DNA of 64,000 bases from Flavobacteriaceae bacterium (GCA_024743095.1 JANSXF010000012.1:1-64000), one strand, 5' to 3'; shown: positions 17,050 through 24,983, counted from the first letter of the stretch. The notes: generated by a model not told the origin, from the sequence alone. A program made the numbers and translations.

Positions 17050-17700
17050 TTAATTACTGCTCTTTATTTTTAAATAAGTTCGCTCTTTATTTTGTCTATT
17101 ATCGAAAGTTTTGAGTGCAACATAATACCAATTTCGTTCAGGGATGTCCACTGTGAAAATTTCATCAAGTTTGTGCTCCCGAACCGCTTTTTCAAATTCT
17201 AACATCATTGCTCCTTCTTTAAACCAACCCAAATCACCTTTATTTGGATTTGGATCCATATTGTATTCTTCATTCAGATCTTCAAAGCTAATTCCATTTT
17301 CAAATTTTTGTATGATAATTGGTCGGAGAGAATCAATTTCAGTTTTTTTAAGTTTTGTTCCGTCAAGATATATGTAACTCGCTCTATATTCTGTATTAGT
17401 TTTGATGTCAATAAGGCAGTAAACATATACTCCATCTTCTTCTTTGGAAGTTAGGTATTCAAAAGGTTCTAAATCTTTTAACCCGTTTACCTCAGCTGGA
17501 TTTTCTTCATTAAAAGTGACTAACTCCTGATTGGTCAATTCAGAAATAGCGTTTAAAGAATCTGCGGTTTTGAATCTGTCCAATATGAGTTTGATTTCTG
17601 TCGTGTCCTTGTAGATTGTTTGCCATTCCGACCATTGGATATCCTGCCCAAATAAATTCACTGAGGAGAGCCACAAAAGGAAGATTATTGTTTGTTTCAT
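17050..17700 (-). CDS. Secreted PpiC/parvulin-type peptidyl-prolyl isomerase
   Basis: A 216-residue protein from the ATG at 17700, which gives a clean signal peptide (MKQTIIFLLWLSSVNLFGQ). The C-terminal half shows the parvulin pattern: SISFEDLNEEYN-like segment, then NPNKGDLGWFKEGAMMLEFEKAV and DEIFTVDIPERNWYYVAL, with the Gly-x-Leu-Gly-Trp-Phe signature of PpiC domains. It would act in the periplasm on folding of exported proteins. The N-terminal 100 residues are not recognised. It lies 124 bases upstream of the next minus-strand gene. Confidence 0.75.
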   Translation of the reverse strand: MKQTIIFLLWLSSVNLFGQDIQWSEWQTIYKDTTEIKLILDRFKTADSLNAISELTNQELVTFNEENPAEVNGLKDLEPFEYLTSKEEDGVYVYCLIDIKTNTEYRASYIYLDGTKLKKTEIDSLRPIIIQKFENGISFEDLNEEYNMDPNPNKGDLGWFKEGAMMLEFEKAVREHKLDEIFTVDIPERNWYYVALKTFDNRQNKERTYLKIKSSN

Positions 17701-17823
17701 AAGACTTATAACCATCTTTGTTAACTACTGGCTTTATTATTCCAGCCATTCAAACATTGCAATGTTTTTATTACTTAAACGTTCAATATCATCTTTGAAA
17801 TGGTCTTCAGTTTTTTTTCCACA

Positions 17824-20043
17824 TTATATTTTTTTCAATAATATCTTTTCTTGTGAGAATTGATAAGCAGCGTCCAAAAAAGATATCATGAGAGACCAAT
17901 TTTTATTTTCCTCAAAATAATTCCTATAGTACTTTTTGGTATTAACAATTAGTTTGCTGCCATCCATTTTTGCACTGCTCACAAAGCCACCAGTGGCATT
18001 TTCCACATTCTTGGAAAGGTTTTCCAAGCCTTGGACAGTGTAACCTTCTGGAATTTCCACCTCGATGGTGTTTTCATAGGTTTTTGGATAATCCATGTAA
18101 ATATCCTCTTTCCTTTGTTTTTCATCCTCATTTATTGCAACTTGTCCGCCGATGAACCTCCCGATTTCAAACAAATAACTTTCACCAGCTTTCTTTATAA
18201 AATCGTCGATGACATTAAAATTTTCTTCAATAACAAAGGGGTCATTTTTTTGGTACCTTCCGGAATTTTCAATGGAATATTCATAATCCTGTATCTCGGT
18301 ATCATATTCATTCTGTAATTTTTCCTTGAGATGTTCGTTCCAATTTTGCTTTGATTTCTTTTCAAGAGAACTATATTCGTTCATTACCCTTTCACGGTTT
18401 TTTTTCTTGAATTTGTATTGTTCGATGTAGGTTGGTCGTGAGTAGTGATCATAATCTTCCTTCAGAACATCAAAAGGGGACAATAGATCATCTTGATGGT
18501 CGGACTTTAGATGTCCAAAACATTCCGATTTCTTTTTGATGTCGAGGGACATATTATCAGAAATTTTAATCAAAGTATGCTCTTTTTCAATATTGTCGTT
18601 GTACGAGCTTTTAGGGAATTCGACTCTTTTTAAATCCAAAATTTTTGTGTTATCATCATCATAGGTGAGTAGATAGCCTTCAGTATTTTCGAAAAGAGGG
18701 GAATAGGAACCAAAGGAAGAATATACTTCAGTATCGGTCACCACTACATCTTCATTTGGCAACTTCAGTTTCAATAAGACTTTTTTTTCGTCATTGTAAA
18801 GCAAATCGTCAATATCCCCTTCATCGCGGGGCAGTAGAACGATGCACTCATATTTTATTTCATTTGCCCTTAACACTCGCGCATAATCCTGGAAGTTTTT
18901 TGAATAGGGCGGTTTATGTTGTCCAAAGACCTTCTCATTGTCACTAATGTTGGAATCATACTCAATTTTACTATCCTTTAGGATTTTCATTTGGAAGAAC
19001 TGGGTATAATCAAAATGTCTGATATAATTGTAAAGATTGCGGGCAATTTCTTTTCCCGAAAACTCTTTTTCATCAATATGGGCTTGAAATTCCTTGACAA
19101 ACCATTTTTCATCATTGTACGGGTTGATGAATTGATAGCCTTCCTTTTTGGCAAACTCCAATAATTCCCCAGCGGTGACGCTTTTTTGAACTGTTTTGGC
19201 ATCATCGGACCTAAAATCCGTAATGCTCGATTTGTATATGCCAAGCGCACTGGACTTTGCATAATTGACCTTCATTTTAAAATATGGCAAATCCCTGTAT
19301 GGATAATACCATCTTGGAAAATCTGTTTTTTCAAGGTCTTCGGCTACTAATTCATATAATTTTCGATTTGATTTTTCATTCTCCTCCTCTCTTAGTTCAG
19401 GAGCTCCGTTATAAGTGTCAAAATTGATAAAATACCCATTTCCGGTATCTATTTTAAGCACGAACTTTTTGATGGGATACTCTTGATTTAAAATCCTGGT
19501 TTCTGGATCAAAACTTCTAACGCCAACGAATCCGGTTTTACTAAAGGAATGAAGAAATACGTCAATAATATCCCCTATCTGCAAATTTGGTATTGCCAGT
19601 TTATATTCATCGTCCACTTTAATAGCTTCGCTATCAACATCCACGATGATTTCCTCCCCACTGGGTTTGATTATTTTGGCCCCTATAGTGTTTTCTCCTT
19701 TATTTTTCCACGTATGATAACCATACTTTGGCAAAAACTTTTTTGTGAATGTGAAATCTGAAAATTCGGTCACAGCGTTTTGATCGTTCAATTTGATTCT
19801 ACGCCTATATCCGTTGGTGATTTTTATTGTCTTTTGGAATCTTCTAAATTCTTTGTAATATTCCTCATACAGAATTACGGCAGATTCGTTTTTCCATTTT
19901 TCAGGCACTTGGGTGTTATTCTTTTGAGTATCATTTTCTCCCCAAAAAAAGTCTTGTACCTCCAACTCTTTTTTACTCTGCGGGTATGACACAGTTGAAA
20001 ATGAAAAGAATATAAACAACGGGATTATTAGCTTGTAGGTCAT
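17824..20043 (-). CDS. DUF3857-containing secreted protein, transglutaminase-like but without catalytic Cys
   Basis: A 739-residue protein with a signal peptide (MTYKLIIPLFIFFSFSTVSYPQ). The N-terminal half is a DUF3857 beta domain (about residues 60-240). The middle resembles a transglutaminase core, but where the partner gene has YGDCKG this one reads SKNFQDYAR, so the catalytic Cys is missing; it is probably a non-enzymatic relative. The C-terminus is a DUF2569/DUF3858-like beta region. It starts nine bases after the related gene upstream, so both are one transcript and probably partners at the cell surface. Confidence 0.75.
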   Translation of the reverse strand: MTYKLIIPLFIFFSFSTVSYPQSKKELEVQDFFWGENDTQKNNTQVPEKWKNESAVILYEEYYKEFRRFQKTIKITNGYRRRIKLNDQNAVTEFSDFTFTKKFLPKYGYHTWKNKGENTIGAKIIKPSGEEIIVDVDSEAIKVDDEYKLAIPNLQIGDIIDVFLHSFSKTGFVGVRSFDPETRILNQEYPIKKFVLKIDTGNGYFINFDTYNGAPELREEENEKSNRKLYELVAEDLEKTDFPRWYYPYRDLPYFKMKVNYAKSSALGIYKSSITDFRSDDAKTVQKSVTAGELLEFAKKEGYQFINPYNDEKWFVKEFQAHIDEKEFSGKEIARNLYNYIRHFDYTQFFQMKILKDSKIEYDSNISDNEKVFGQHKPPYSKNFQDYARVLRANEIKYECIVLLPRDEGDIDDLLYNDEKKVLLKLKLPNEDVVVTDTEVYSSFGSYSPLFENTEGYLLTYDDDNTKILDLKRVEFPKSSYNDNIEKEHTLIKISDNMSLDIKKKSECFGHLKSDHQDDLLSPFDVLKEDYDHYSRPTYIEQYKFKKKNRERVMNEYSSLEKKSKQNWNEHLKEKLQNEYDTEIQDYEYSIENSGRYQKNDPFVIEENFNVIDDFIKKAGESYLFEIGRFIGGQVAINEDEKQRKEDIYMDYPKTYENTIEVEIPEGYTVQGLENLSKNVENATGGFVSSAKMDGSKLIVNTKKYYRNYFEENKNWSLMISFLDAAYQFSQEKILLKKI

Positions 20044-20052
20044 TCGGGATTG

Positions 20053-21975
20053 TTATTTGGCTGTTAAGATTATTTGATGGTTGTATAGGTCGTTTAGACT
20101 TTTTGAAAGTCGACTCCAAGCTTCGAAGTCATTTTTATCAATTAGCGAGTTTTGAAAAACAAAATGCTTTTTGTACTCCAAAAGGTTTCCTTTTAGTGAA
20201 TATCCTGCATGTACCCTAAAGTTCTGGGTGCTCACGTCAACCGGTTTGGGCAGCGTGCTGATTTTATAGCCCTGTGGTACTTCAAATTCCACAACACTCA
20301 TTACGTCCATTTTATAGGGTAGCCTATACGCGTATTTTCTTTCGTTTAATTTTAGGTTCGAAAATTCTTTTTCGTTATCTAAATCGATATAAATTTCATT
20401 TCCAAAAGAGGATACCATGTTATTGAACTCTACTTCATAATCCAAGCTAAGATCGGCATCGCGATCGGTCAAATCCGATGTTTTGATGTTCCCCACCAAA
20501 ACATCCTTATCGCCTGAGTTGATATAATACTTTAGCGCTATATCTTTGTCAGAGTTCTTAATTTGGTGATAGCCATATAAGAAATTGGACTTGCTTTGGC
20601 CCGTATAGTTTTCGATTACCTTCCCTTTAAGGATATTGTCTTCCAGTATTAAACGTGTGAACTTTTCTTGTTTATTGGTTTCGGGATTTTGTATGGGCAC
20701 TTCCTCTTGGATGTACTCTTTTCCGTTTTCTATAAGAACGGGTCTGCCTTGGATTCGTTCAGCGTTGTCCTTGATGGATATGAATTTTTCGGTAGGGTCC
20801 AAAAAGAACCATTCCCCTTCTCTTTTTAAGGCGCAAATCATATGGTTGTCCACTGCAAGATTTGGTAGAGAGTAATCATATGCAATATTATTTGTGCCAA
20901 TCCAAGTCAAACGGGCATCATAACCGGCGATAACCAACATTTGTTTCAATAGATTTGCCATTCCTTTACAGTCACCATATTTCTTTTTGAGAACATTTTG
21001 GGACTCATCTGGTTTAAAGCCCGCTATCCCATCCTCAAAAGCAATATATCGTATGTTATCCTGGACCCAATAATAAATTTTTTTGATTTTCTCATCATCT
21101 GATGCCATACCTTCCGTTAATCGGGCAACAACGTTTTTTAAAGCATCGTCATCACTCTCATCCATTTCGTCTATTAAGGATTTGTACCATTTATATAAAT
21201 CCCGGGTCTCTCTAAAAAGTGTTTTTTCTTCCCCTTTGTCATTATAGGCTTTTGCCATGACTAATACATGGGGGGCAGTATGGGAAATCCCAGGGGATCT
21301 ATACTCCTTTTTTATGGCTTCAAGGTTCCGTATTGAGTAATTATAAATCGTAGTGCCCGCTTTCTCGTCTAATTCTTTTTTTAGTGAAATGGAGTAATTC
21401 CCAAAATTGAATTCCTTGAACTCAATTTTCAACCAATTGGGAACAATCAGCTTCACTTCTTTGTTCTGAATTGGGTATTCGTCCTGAAAAATGATTCTTG
21501 TAAAATACTTTATGTCTCCATATTCCTTTTCCATTTTAAAATTGAGCACAGAGCCTTTTGAGGGAAAAATCACATCCATATGTTTTACCCGTGCATCTGA
21601 ATAGAATATTTCGTCACTTTGATAATAATCATCTGATACGTCCAGACCCAAGGATTTTCCTTCTTGGTCCAATATTTCGAACTCTGAAACATTTGAAGTC
21701 TTATCATAAAATACATATTTCTTAATATGACTTCTTTCCGATATATTGATTATTTCTTCTTCAGTTTTTTGAAGTACACTGATCAAGTCTTGTTTTCGAT
21801 TCAATTCAAATTCAAAAGTTTGACTACTGTTTAAAATGGCTATGTCATCTTCATAAATCTCACTTAGATTTACAGCTTGTGATATTTGTTCAGAAGAGGG
21901 TGATTTTTTTTTCTGGCTTTGCAGTGTCCCAAATATCGAAAGGAAAAGGAAAAAGACATTTACTTTTTGAAGCAT
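20053..21975 (-). CDS. DUF3857/transglutaminase-like secreted protein
   Basis: A 640-residue protein with a signal peptide (MLQKVNVFFLFLSIFGTLQSQ), a DUF3857 domain at about residues 60-235, a transglutaminase core at about 290-400 and a C-terminal DUF3858-like region. The core keeps the Cys-His-Asp triad: Cys in YGDCKGMANLL, His in AVDNHMICAL and Asp in FFLDPTE. Such Bacteroidetes proteins are exported and thought to act as proteases or cross-linking enzymes on envelope proteins or glycans. It is the first gene of a two-gene operon whose second member has lost the active Cys. Confidence 0.82.
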   Translation of the reverse strand: MLQKVNVFFLFLSIFGTLQSQKKKSPSSEQISQAVNLSEIYEDDIAILNSSQTFEFELNRKQDLISVLQKTEEEIINISERSHIKKYVFYDKTSNVSEFEILDQEGKSLGLDVSDDYYQSDEIFYSDARVKHMDVIFPSKGSVLNFKMEKEYGDIKYFTRIIFQDEYPIQNKEVKLIVPNWLKIEFKEFNFGNYSISLKKELDEKAGTTIYNYSIRNLEAIKKEYRSPGISHTAPHVLVMAKAYNDKGEEKTLFRETRDLYKWYKSLIDEMDESDDDALKNVVARLTEGMASDDEKIKKIYYWVQDNIRYIAFEDGIAGFKPDESQNVLKKKYGDCKGMANLLKQMLVIAGYDARLTWIGTNNIAYDYSLPNLAVDNHMICALKREGEWFFLDPTEKFISIKDNAERIQGRPVLIENGKEYIQEEVPIQNPETNKQEKFTRLILEDNILKGKVIENYTGQSKSNFLYGYHQIKNSDKDIALKYYINSGDKDVLVGNIKTSDLTDRDADLSLDYEVEFNNMVSSFGNEIYIDLDNEKEFSNLKLNERKYAYRLPYKMDVMSVVEFEVPQGYKISTLPKPVDVSTQNFRVHAGYSLKGNLLEYKKHFVFQNSLIDKNDFEAWSRLSKSLNDLYNHQIILTAK

Positions 21976-22384
21976 GGATTAATTTTCATTCTTACACTTT
22001 TATATAACGGCTTTTTTGAGAAAAATTGTCACTCTGTCAAGACACACTTATTTAATTTAGGCTCAAACTTGTAATAATTTGAGTCTACCGATCTAGTAAA
22101 AAGATAACTGCCTTCTGGAATACTGGTACTGTTTGTATATACCCCGATCTTTAGGACAGGTTTTCTACAAAACCAATATAATTATTGAGCTTTTAAAGTT
22201 GAGCACCAAAAGCTTGAATATTATTACTATTTTTATTGATAGTTAAGCACATGAAAATTGTGTATAAAAGTTGTTTTTTGCTTTCCGTGTTCTAAACGGG
22301 AATACCTTCAAGATTACAGAGTTAAAACAATGATTTTCAATGATATAGGGTTTCGTTGATGATTCAGTCATCCCTTATTATATA
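21976..22384. other. Non-coding stretch between two minus-strand units
   Basis: About 410 A/T-rich bases without a convincing ORF. It contains the promoter region of the DUF3857 operon and a short CTCAAA/TTTGAG inverted repeat near 22063-22084. No RNA gene is recognised. Confidence 0.5.
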
Positions 22385-22412
22385 AAATGCGCCAACTCCC
22401 GCTGGCGCATTT
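22385..22412 (-). terminator. Intrinsic terminator of the slipin gene
   Basis: AAATGCGCCA (22385-22394) and TGGCGCATTT (22403-22412) form a perfect 10-bp stem with an 8-base loop, followed on the minus strand by TTATA. It begins five bases past the slipin stop and ends the RNA-repair locus. Confidence 0.85.
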
Positions 22413-22416
22413 CAAT

Positions 22417-23517
22417 CTATTTATTGACAGAGAAGATCTCTTTCAATTGTTTTACCATACCCCCGTTTCCAGAGACGGTGATCTCACCGATTTTCTCGGC
22501 GATTTTTTCAACGTATTCCATCTCCTTCAACTTGAAGAGCATTTCGTTTTCTTCCATCAGCTTTGCTGTGTTCAGCAAGCTTCGGGTAGAAGCGGTCTCT
22601 TCACGTCGGGTAATGATGTTCGCTTGGGCTTTCTTCTGTGCCACCAAAACCTGGTTCATGATATCTTTCATTTCACCTGTAAGGATCACGTCACGGATAC
22701 CACAGTTCAAAACGGTTACCCCTAATTTGGTGGCCTCGGTTTTGATGTCGTCAAACACCGCTTCCGCAATGCTCTCCTTGCGTTCCAAAAGCTCATCCAA
22801 GCTATATCCACCTACATAGGCACGTAGTACGAGTTGCATGGCAATATAAAGCTGCTTTTCATAGTCCTTGTTTTCCAAAAGCGCCCTTTCAATATCGGTT
22901 ACCTTATACTGTGTATAAAAGTTGATACGGACGGCGGCTTTGTCCTTGGTCAACAATTCCTGTCCGGCAATCTCCAATTGCAATTGGCGCATATCCGCCT
23001 TTGCAATTTTAATGGTGGTGTCGTTCTTCCAGAAGCGATAAGTGCCACCCGCAAGGGTTTTGGCATATACATCGTCAACCAGCATAATGGCCTTTTCATA
23101 CGCTGCCACTTCGAACAAACGGATGTACTGGCTTAATTCAGGCCGACTTAACCAAGAGGTATCGATTTCCTCAGTGATTTCAATCTTGCTACGGTCAACG
23201 GTGATGAACTTGTAGTCCAACAGATTTTTCCAGAAGAAATACCTACCTGCGGTAAGCACCTGCTTGAAAATTCCTTTCTCGACGACCACGGCCAATTCGT
23301 TATCCTTGACTTCGACCACATGGAGCATTTTCTCCAATCGTTCATCCTCAAGCAAGATCTCCGCTGCTATTGGGGCTGCAAAAGGTCTTGTAAGGTCATA
23401 TTGGACCAATTGTTCTTTAAACCCTAACCAATAGGTTCCATGGTCGATCACTCGTTTGTAATCTCCCTTTTTAAAAACTAAACCTACTTTTCCCGCATTG
23501 ATTCTTACTCGTTTCAT
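22417..23517 (-). CDS. Slipin-type SPFH/band-7 protein
   Basis: A 366-residue protein. Residues about 1-110 form two short repeats (GKVGLVFKKGDYKRVIDHGTYWLG and NELAVVVEKGIFKQVLTAGRYFF), a layout seen in bacterial slipins. Residues about 125-310 are the SPFH/band-7 domain, with the typical segments RINFYTQYKVTDIERALL and GVTVLNCGIRDVIL, and a coiled-coil tail with TRREETASTRSLLNTAK. Slipins form membrane-linked oligomers. They are repeatedly found beside rtcB RNA-repair genes, as here with rtcB 5 kb upstream on the same strand. No N-terminal membrane helix is obvious, so attachment may be indirect. Confidence 0.85.
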   Translation of the reverse strand: MKRVRINAGKVGLVFKKGDYKRVIDHGTYWLGFKEQLVQYDLTRPFAAPIAAEILLEDERLEKMLHVVEVKDNELAVVVEKGIFKQVLTAGRYFFWKNLLDYKFITVDRSKIEITEEIDTSWLSRPELSQYIRLFEVAAYEKAIMLVDDVYAKTLAGGTYRFWKNDTTIKIAKADMRQLQLEIAGQELLTKDKAAVRINFYTQYKVTDIERALLENKDYEKQLYIAMQLVLRAYVGGYSLDELLERKESIAEAVFDDIKTEATKLGVTVLNCGIRDVILTGEMKDIMNQVLVAQKKAQANIITRREETASTRSLLNTAKLMEENEMLFKLKEMEYVEKIAEKIGEITVSGNGGMVKQLKEIFSVNK

Positions 23518-23643
23518 TTTTTTACAATTTTAATTAAACAATCATTGGACACAAGGCCTGTTGTGGCTTTGCTAGCTTGGGATATCCGCTACGGGTACCT
23601 GCATTTATCCCAAGGGTATTTTTAGTTGATTCATTTCATATTT

Positions 23644-23675
23644 AAAAAACAGTGGATACAAATCATCCGTCCACT
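23644..23675 (-). terminator. Terminator overlapping the stop codon of the small ORF upstream of slipin
   Basis: On the minus strand AGTGGA (23675-23670) pairs with TCCACT (23656-23651), followed by GTTTTTT. The stop codon of the small ORF (23663-23665) is in the loop, so ribosomes finishing that ORF would cover the 5' arm. It could end the upstream transcript or act as an attenuator for the slipin gene. Confidence 0.55.
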
Positions 23676-23875
23676 ACGGAAACCCGACCGTTGCCCAGTT
23701 CCAAGACCAGTTTTGAGCAGTGGGCCAAATTGGGATTCAAGTTGCATGGCAACCCGTGTATCCAAATGGGCTGACCACAAAAAAGTGAACCCTTTACTTG
23801 ACAATGCATTCCGGTTTCAAGGTACTTTTCAGATTGTCGCATGTCCAAAAGGACATCAAACAGATCTGCATGCAC
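23663..23875 (-). CDS. Small Cys-containing protein between the tRNA-like RNA and slipin
   Basis: An open frame of 70 codons starting at a GTG (23875), with an in-frame stop upstream that bounds it. Its second half (GSLFCGQPIWIHGLPCNLNP, then HCSKLVLELGNGRVSVVDG) reads like a folded protein with four cysteines, and codon choice resembles real genes around it. A later in-frame ATG at 23842 is a possible start. It overlaps a terminator at its 3' end. No family is recognised; it could be a real small protein or a long leader ORF for slipin. Confidence 0.45.
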   Translation of the reverse strand: MHADLFDVLLDMRQSEKYLETGMHCQVKGSLFCGQPIWIHGLPCNLNPNLAHCSKLVLELGNGRVSVVDG

Positions 23876-23973
23876 TGTTTTTTGCCAATTTTACAGCGTG
23901 ACAGGCTGGGGACCAGTTTTACAAGATGGTCGGCTTTGGTATGGTTTTTCAGGCCATAATCCTACGTTAAAAG

Positions 23974-24040
23974 CGTAGTGCTCTACCAACTGAGCTATCT
24001 CCTGGGAGGGAGAGCGGGAGTCGAACCCGCGACATCCACG
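23974..24040 (-). ncRNA. Permuted tRNA-like module 2 (67 nt)
   Basis: Stem CGTGG (24040-24036) pairs with CTACG (23978-23974), including one G-T pair. T arm GCGGG/CCCGC with loop TTCGACT, short acceptor TCTCC/GGAGA closed by six bases, and D arm GCTC/GAGC with loop AGTTGGTA. The downstream CTTTTAACGTAG offers CTACG an alternative partner that would give a Lys(TTT)-like anticodon arm. Confidence 0.7.
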
Positions 24041-24107
24041 TCTGTTGTTCTGACCCCTGAACTATCCCAAATAATTGGGAGTGGGAATCGAACCCACGTC
24101 CTACAGA
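24041..24107 (-). ncRNA. Permuted tRNA-like module 1 (67 nt)
   Basis: Stem TCTGT (24107-24103) pairs with ACAGA (24045-24041). T arm GTGGG/CCCAC with loop TTCGATT, acceptor TCCCAA/TTGGGA closed by the tetranucleotide TTAT, and D arm GTTC/GAAC with loop AGGGGTCA. It has no anticodon loop, so it cannot decode as it stands. Confidence 0.72.
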
Positions 24108-24317
24108 TGTTGGCGATTGTTTTTTGGCTAACAATCCAAACCTCCAAGTCAAGTTGCACATGAAAGCATGATACCTCTCGGCAACGTTCCATACAATGGT
24201 GCCCTACAGAAACACCCAACAAGACCCGCTTGATATCGTAATCCCACTTGAGCGGGAATTTTATTTTCAATGAACCTTTATTGGCATGACCAATTATTCG
24301 ACAAACTTCAAATCATT

Positions 24318-24338
24318 CTACGCAATCATTATGCGTAG
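24318..24338 (-). promoter_or_regulatory. Operator-like palindrome shared with the rtcB/WYL promoter
   Basis: A 21-bp palindrome with arms CTACGCA and TGCGTAG lies between tRNA-Arg(ACG) and the Y-RNA-like gene. Eighteen of its 21 bases match the site at 29826-29846 between rtcB and the WYL regulator; on the minus strand both sites are also preceded by TTCACAACTA when read toward the Y-RNA-like gene and toward the WYL gene, respectively. The likely ligand is the WYL protein. Confidence 0.6.
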
Positions 24339-24361
24339 TTGTGAATTCATTTATTCGATTG

Positions 24362-24434
24362 TAGGAATAGCAAGACTTGATCTCGCGTCTCTAGGTTCGT
24401 AGCCTAGCGTTCTATCCATTTGAACTATACTTCT
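24362..24434 (-). tRNA. tRNA-Arg (ACG anticodon), array member 11
   Basis: Anticodon arm CTAGG-CTACGAA-CCTAG gives ACG. The acceptor AGAAGTA/TATTCCT has one mismatch and a G-T pair, and the T loop is ATCAAGT rather than TTCRANN, so it is somewhat degenerate. After A34 editing to inosine it would read CGA, CGC and CGT. Confidence 0.8.
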
Positions 24435-24438
24435 ATGG

Positions 24439-24511
24439 TGGAACAGACAGGACTCGAACCTGTATCCACGGATCTTCAATCCGTTGCATTGACCAGCTTT
24501 GCTACTGTTCC
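24439..24511 (-). tRNA. tRNA-Phe (GAA anticodon), array member 10
   Basis: Acceptor GGAACAG/CTGTTCC, anticodon arm ACGGA-TTGAAGA-TCCGT, T arm ACAGG/CCTGT with loop TTCGAGT, discriminator A. Only four bases separate it from the Arg gene. Confidence 0.92.
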
Positions 24512-24514
24512 TTG

Positions 24515-24586
24515 AAGACCTGAAAGGAATCGAACCTTTTCAGCAAGAGTCAAATTCTTGCATGCTAGCTGTTACATCACAGGTCT
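24515..24586 (-). tRNA. tRNA-Gln (TTG anticodon), array member 9
   Basis: Acceptor AGACCTG/CAGGTCT, anticodon arm CAAGA-ATTTGAC-TCTTG, T arm AAAGG/CCTTT. The D arm is short and irregular. Confidence 0.88.
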
Positions 24587-24588
24587 CG

Positions 24589-24662
24589 TACTCCACCCAA
24601 GATTCGAACTTGGACTTTAAGGATTTTAAGTCCTTTGCCTCTACCGTTTGGGCTAGTGGAGC
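24589..24662 (-). tRNA. tRNA-Leu (TAA anticodon), short variable loop, array member 8
   Basis: Acceptor GCTCCAC/GTGGAGT, anticodon arm AAGGA-CTTAAAA-TCCTT, T arm CCAAG/CTTGG, discriminator A. The variable region is only five bases (AAAGT), whereas bacterial tRNA-Leu normally has a long variable arm. Total length is 74 bases. Confidence 0.85.
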
Positions 24663-24666
24663 CTTG

Positions 24667-24740
24667 TACAGGGAGAGAGATTCGAACTCTCAATCTCCTG
24701 ATCCTAAATCAGGCGCGTTTACCATTTTCGCCATCCCTGC
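24667..24740 (-). tRNA. tRNA-Leu (TAG anticodon), short variable loop, array member 7
   Basis: Acceptor GCAGGGA/TCCCTGT, Leu-like D arm GCG-AAAATGGTAAA-CGC, anticodon arm CCTGA-TTTAGGA-TCAGG, T arm GAGAG/CTCTC, discriminator A. Variable region is five bases (AGATT); the long arm expected of tRNA-Leu is absent here too. Confidence 0.85.
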
Positions 24741-24746
24741 ATATTG

Positions 24747-24819
24747 TTGAGGCATTGGGGTTTGAACCCAAGACTCCCGTGTTAAAAGCACGGTACTCTA
24801 CCAACTGAGTTATACCTCA
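24747..24819 (-). tRNA. tRNA-Lys (TTT anticodon), array member 6
   Basis: Acceptor TGAGGTA/TGCCTCA, D arm ACTC/GAGT, anticodon arm CCGTG-CTTTTAA-CACGG, T arm TTGGG/CCCAA, discriminator A. A complete cloverleaf. Confidence 0.93.
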
Positions 24820-24824
24820 TTTTG

Positions 24825-24896
24825 CACTCCATAAGGGGATCGAACACTTGTCTTCCGGTAGAAAGCCGGATGCACTGGCCACTATGCTAATGGAGC
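24825..24896 (-). tRNA. tRNA-Glu (TTC anticodon), array member 5
   Basis: Acceptor GCTCCAT/ATGGAGT, anticodon arm TCCGG-CTTTCTA-CCGGA, T arm AAGTG/CCCTT with one mismatch, discriminator G. Confidence 0.9.
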
Positions 24897-24910
24897 AATT
24901 GTTTTTAGTG

Positions 24911-24983
24911 AGACAAGGATGAGATTCGAACTCATAAATGATGGATTTGCAATCCATAGCCTTGACCATTCAGCCACCTTGTC
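24911..24983 (-). tRNA. tRNA-Cys (GCA anticodon), array member 4
   Basis: Acceptor GACAAGG/CCTTGTC, anticodon arm ATGGA-TTGCAAA-TCCAT, T arm ATGAG/CTCAT, discriminator T as usual for Cys. Confidence 0.92.

Larger units (their letters stand above)
23930..24145 (-). ncRNA. Y-RNA-like non-coding RNA with two circularly permuted tRNA modules
   Basis: On the minus strand two modules of exactly 67 bases abut: 24107-24041 and 24040-23974. Each runs in the order anticodon-stem 3' strand, variable region, T arm (loop TTCGATT or TTCGACT), acceptor 3' strand, short linker, acceptor 5' strand, TA, D arm (loop with GG), anticodon-stem 5' strand. Pairings are complete: TCTGT/ACAGA and TCCCAA/TTGGGA in the first; CGTGG/CTACG and TCTCC/GGAGA in the second. 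This permuted layout is that of the tRNA-mimic part of bacterial Y RNAs such as YrlA, which accompany rtcB in Salmonella. Flanks GGTTTGG (24142-24136) and CCAAAGCC (23939-23932) can close the molecule with one bulged G, like a Ro60-binding stem. No Ro60 gene lies in this window. Confidence 0.7.

Noticed and set aside
23950..24020. Reading the region as an ordinary tRNA-Lys(TTT)
   Set aside because: The anticodon arm CTACG-CTTTTAA-CGTAG is present, but no T arm follows it; the T arm and acceptor 3' strand lie upstream, so the permuted reading explains more bases.
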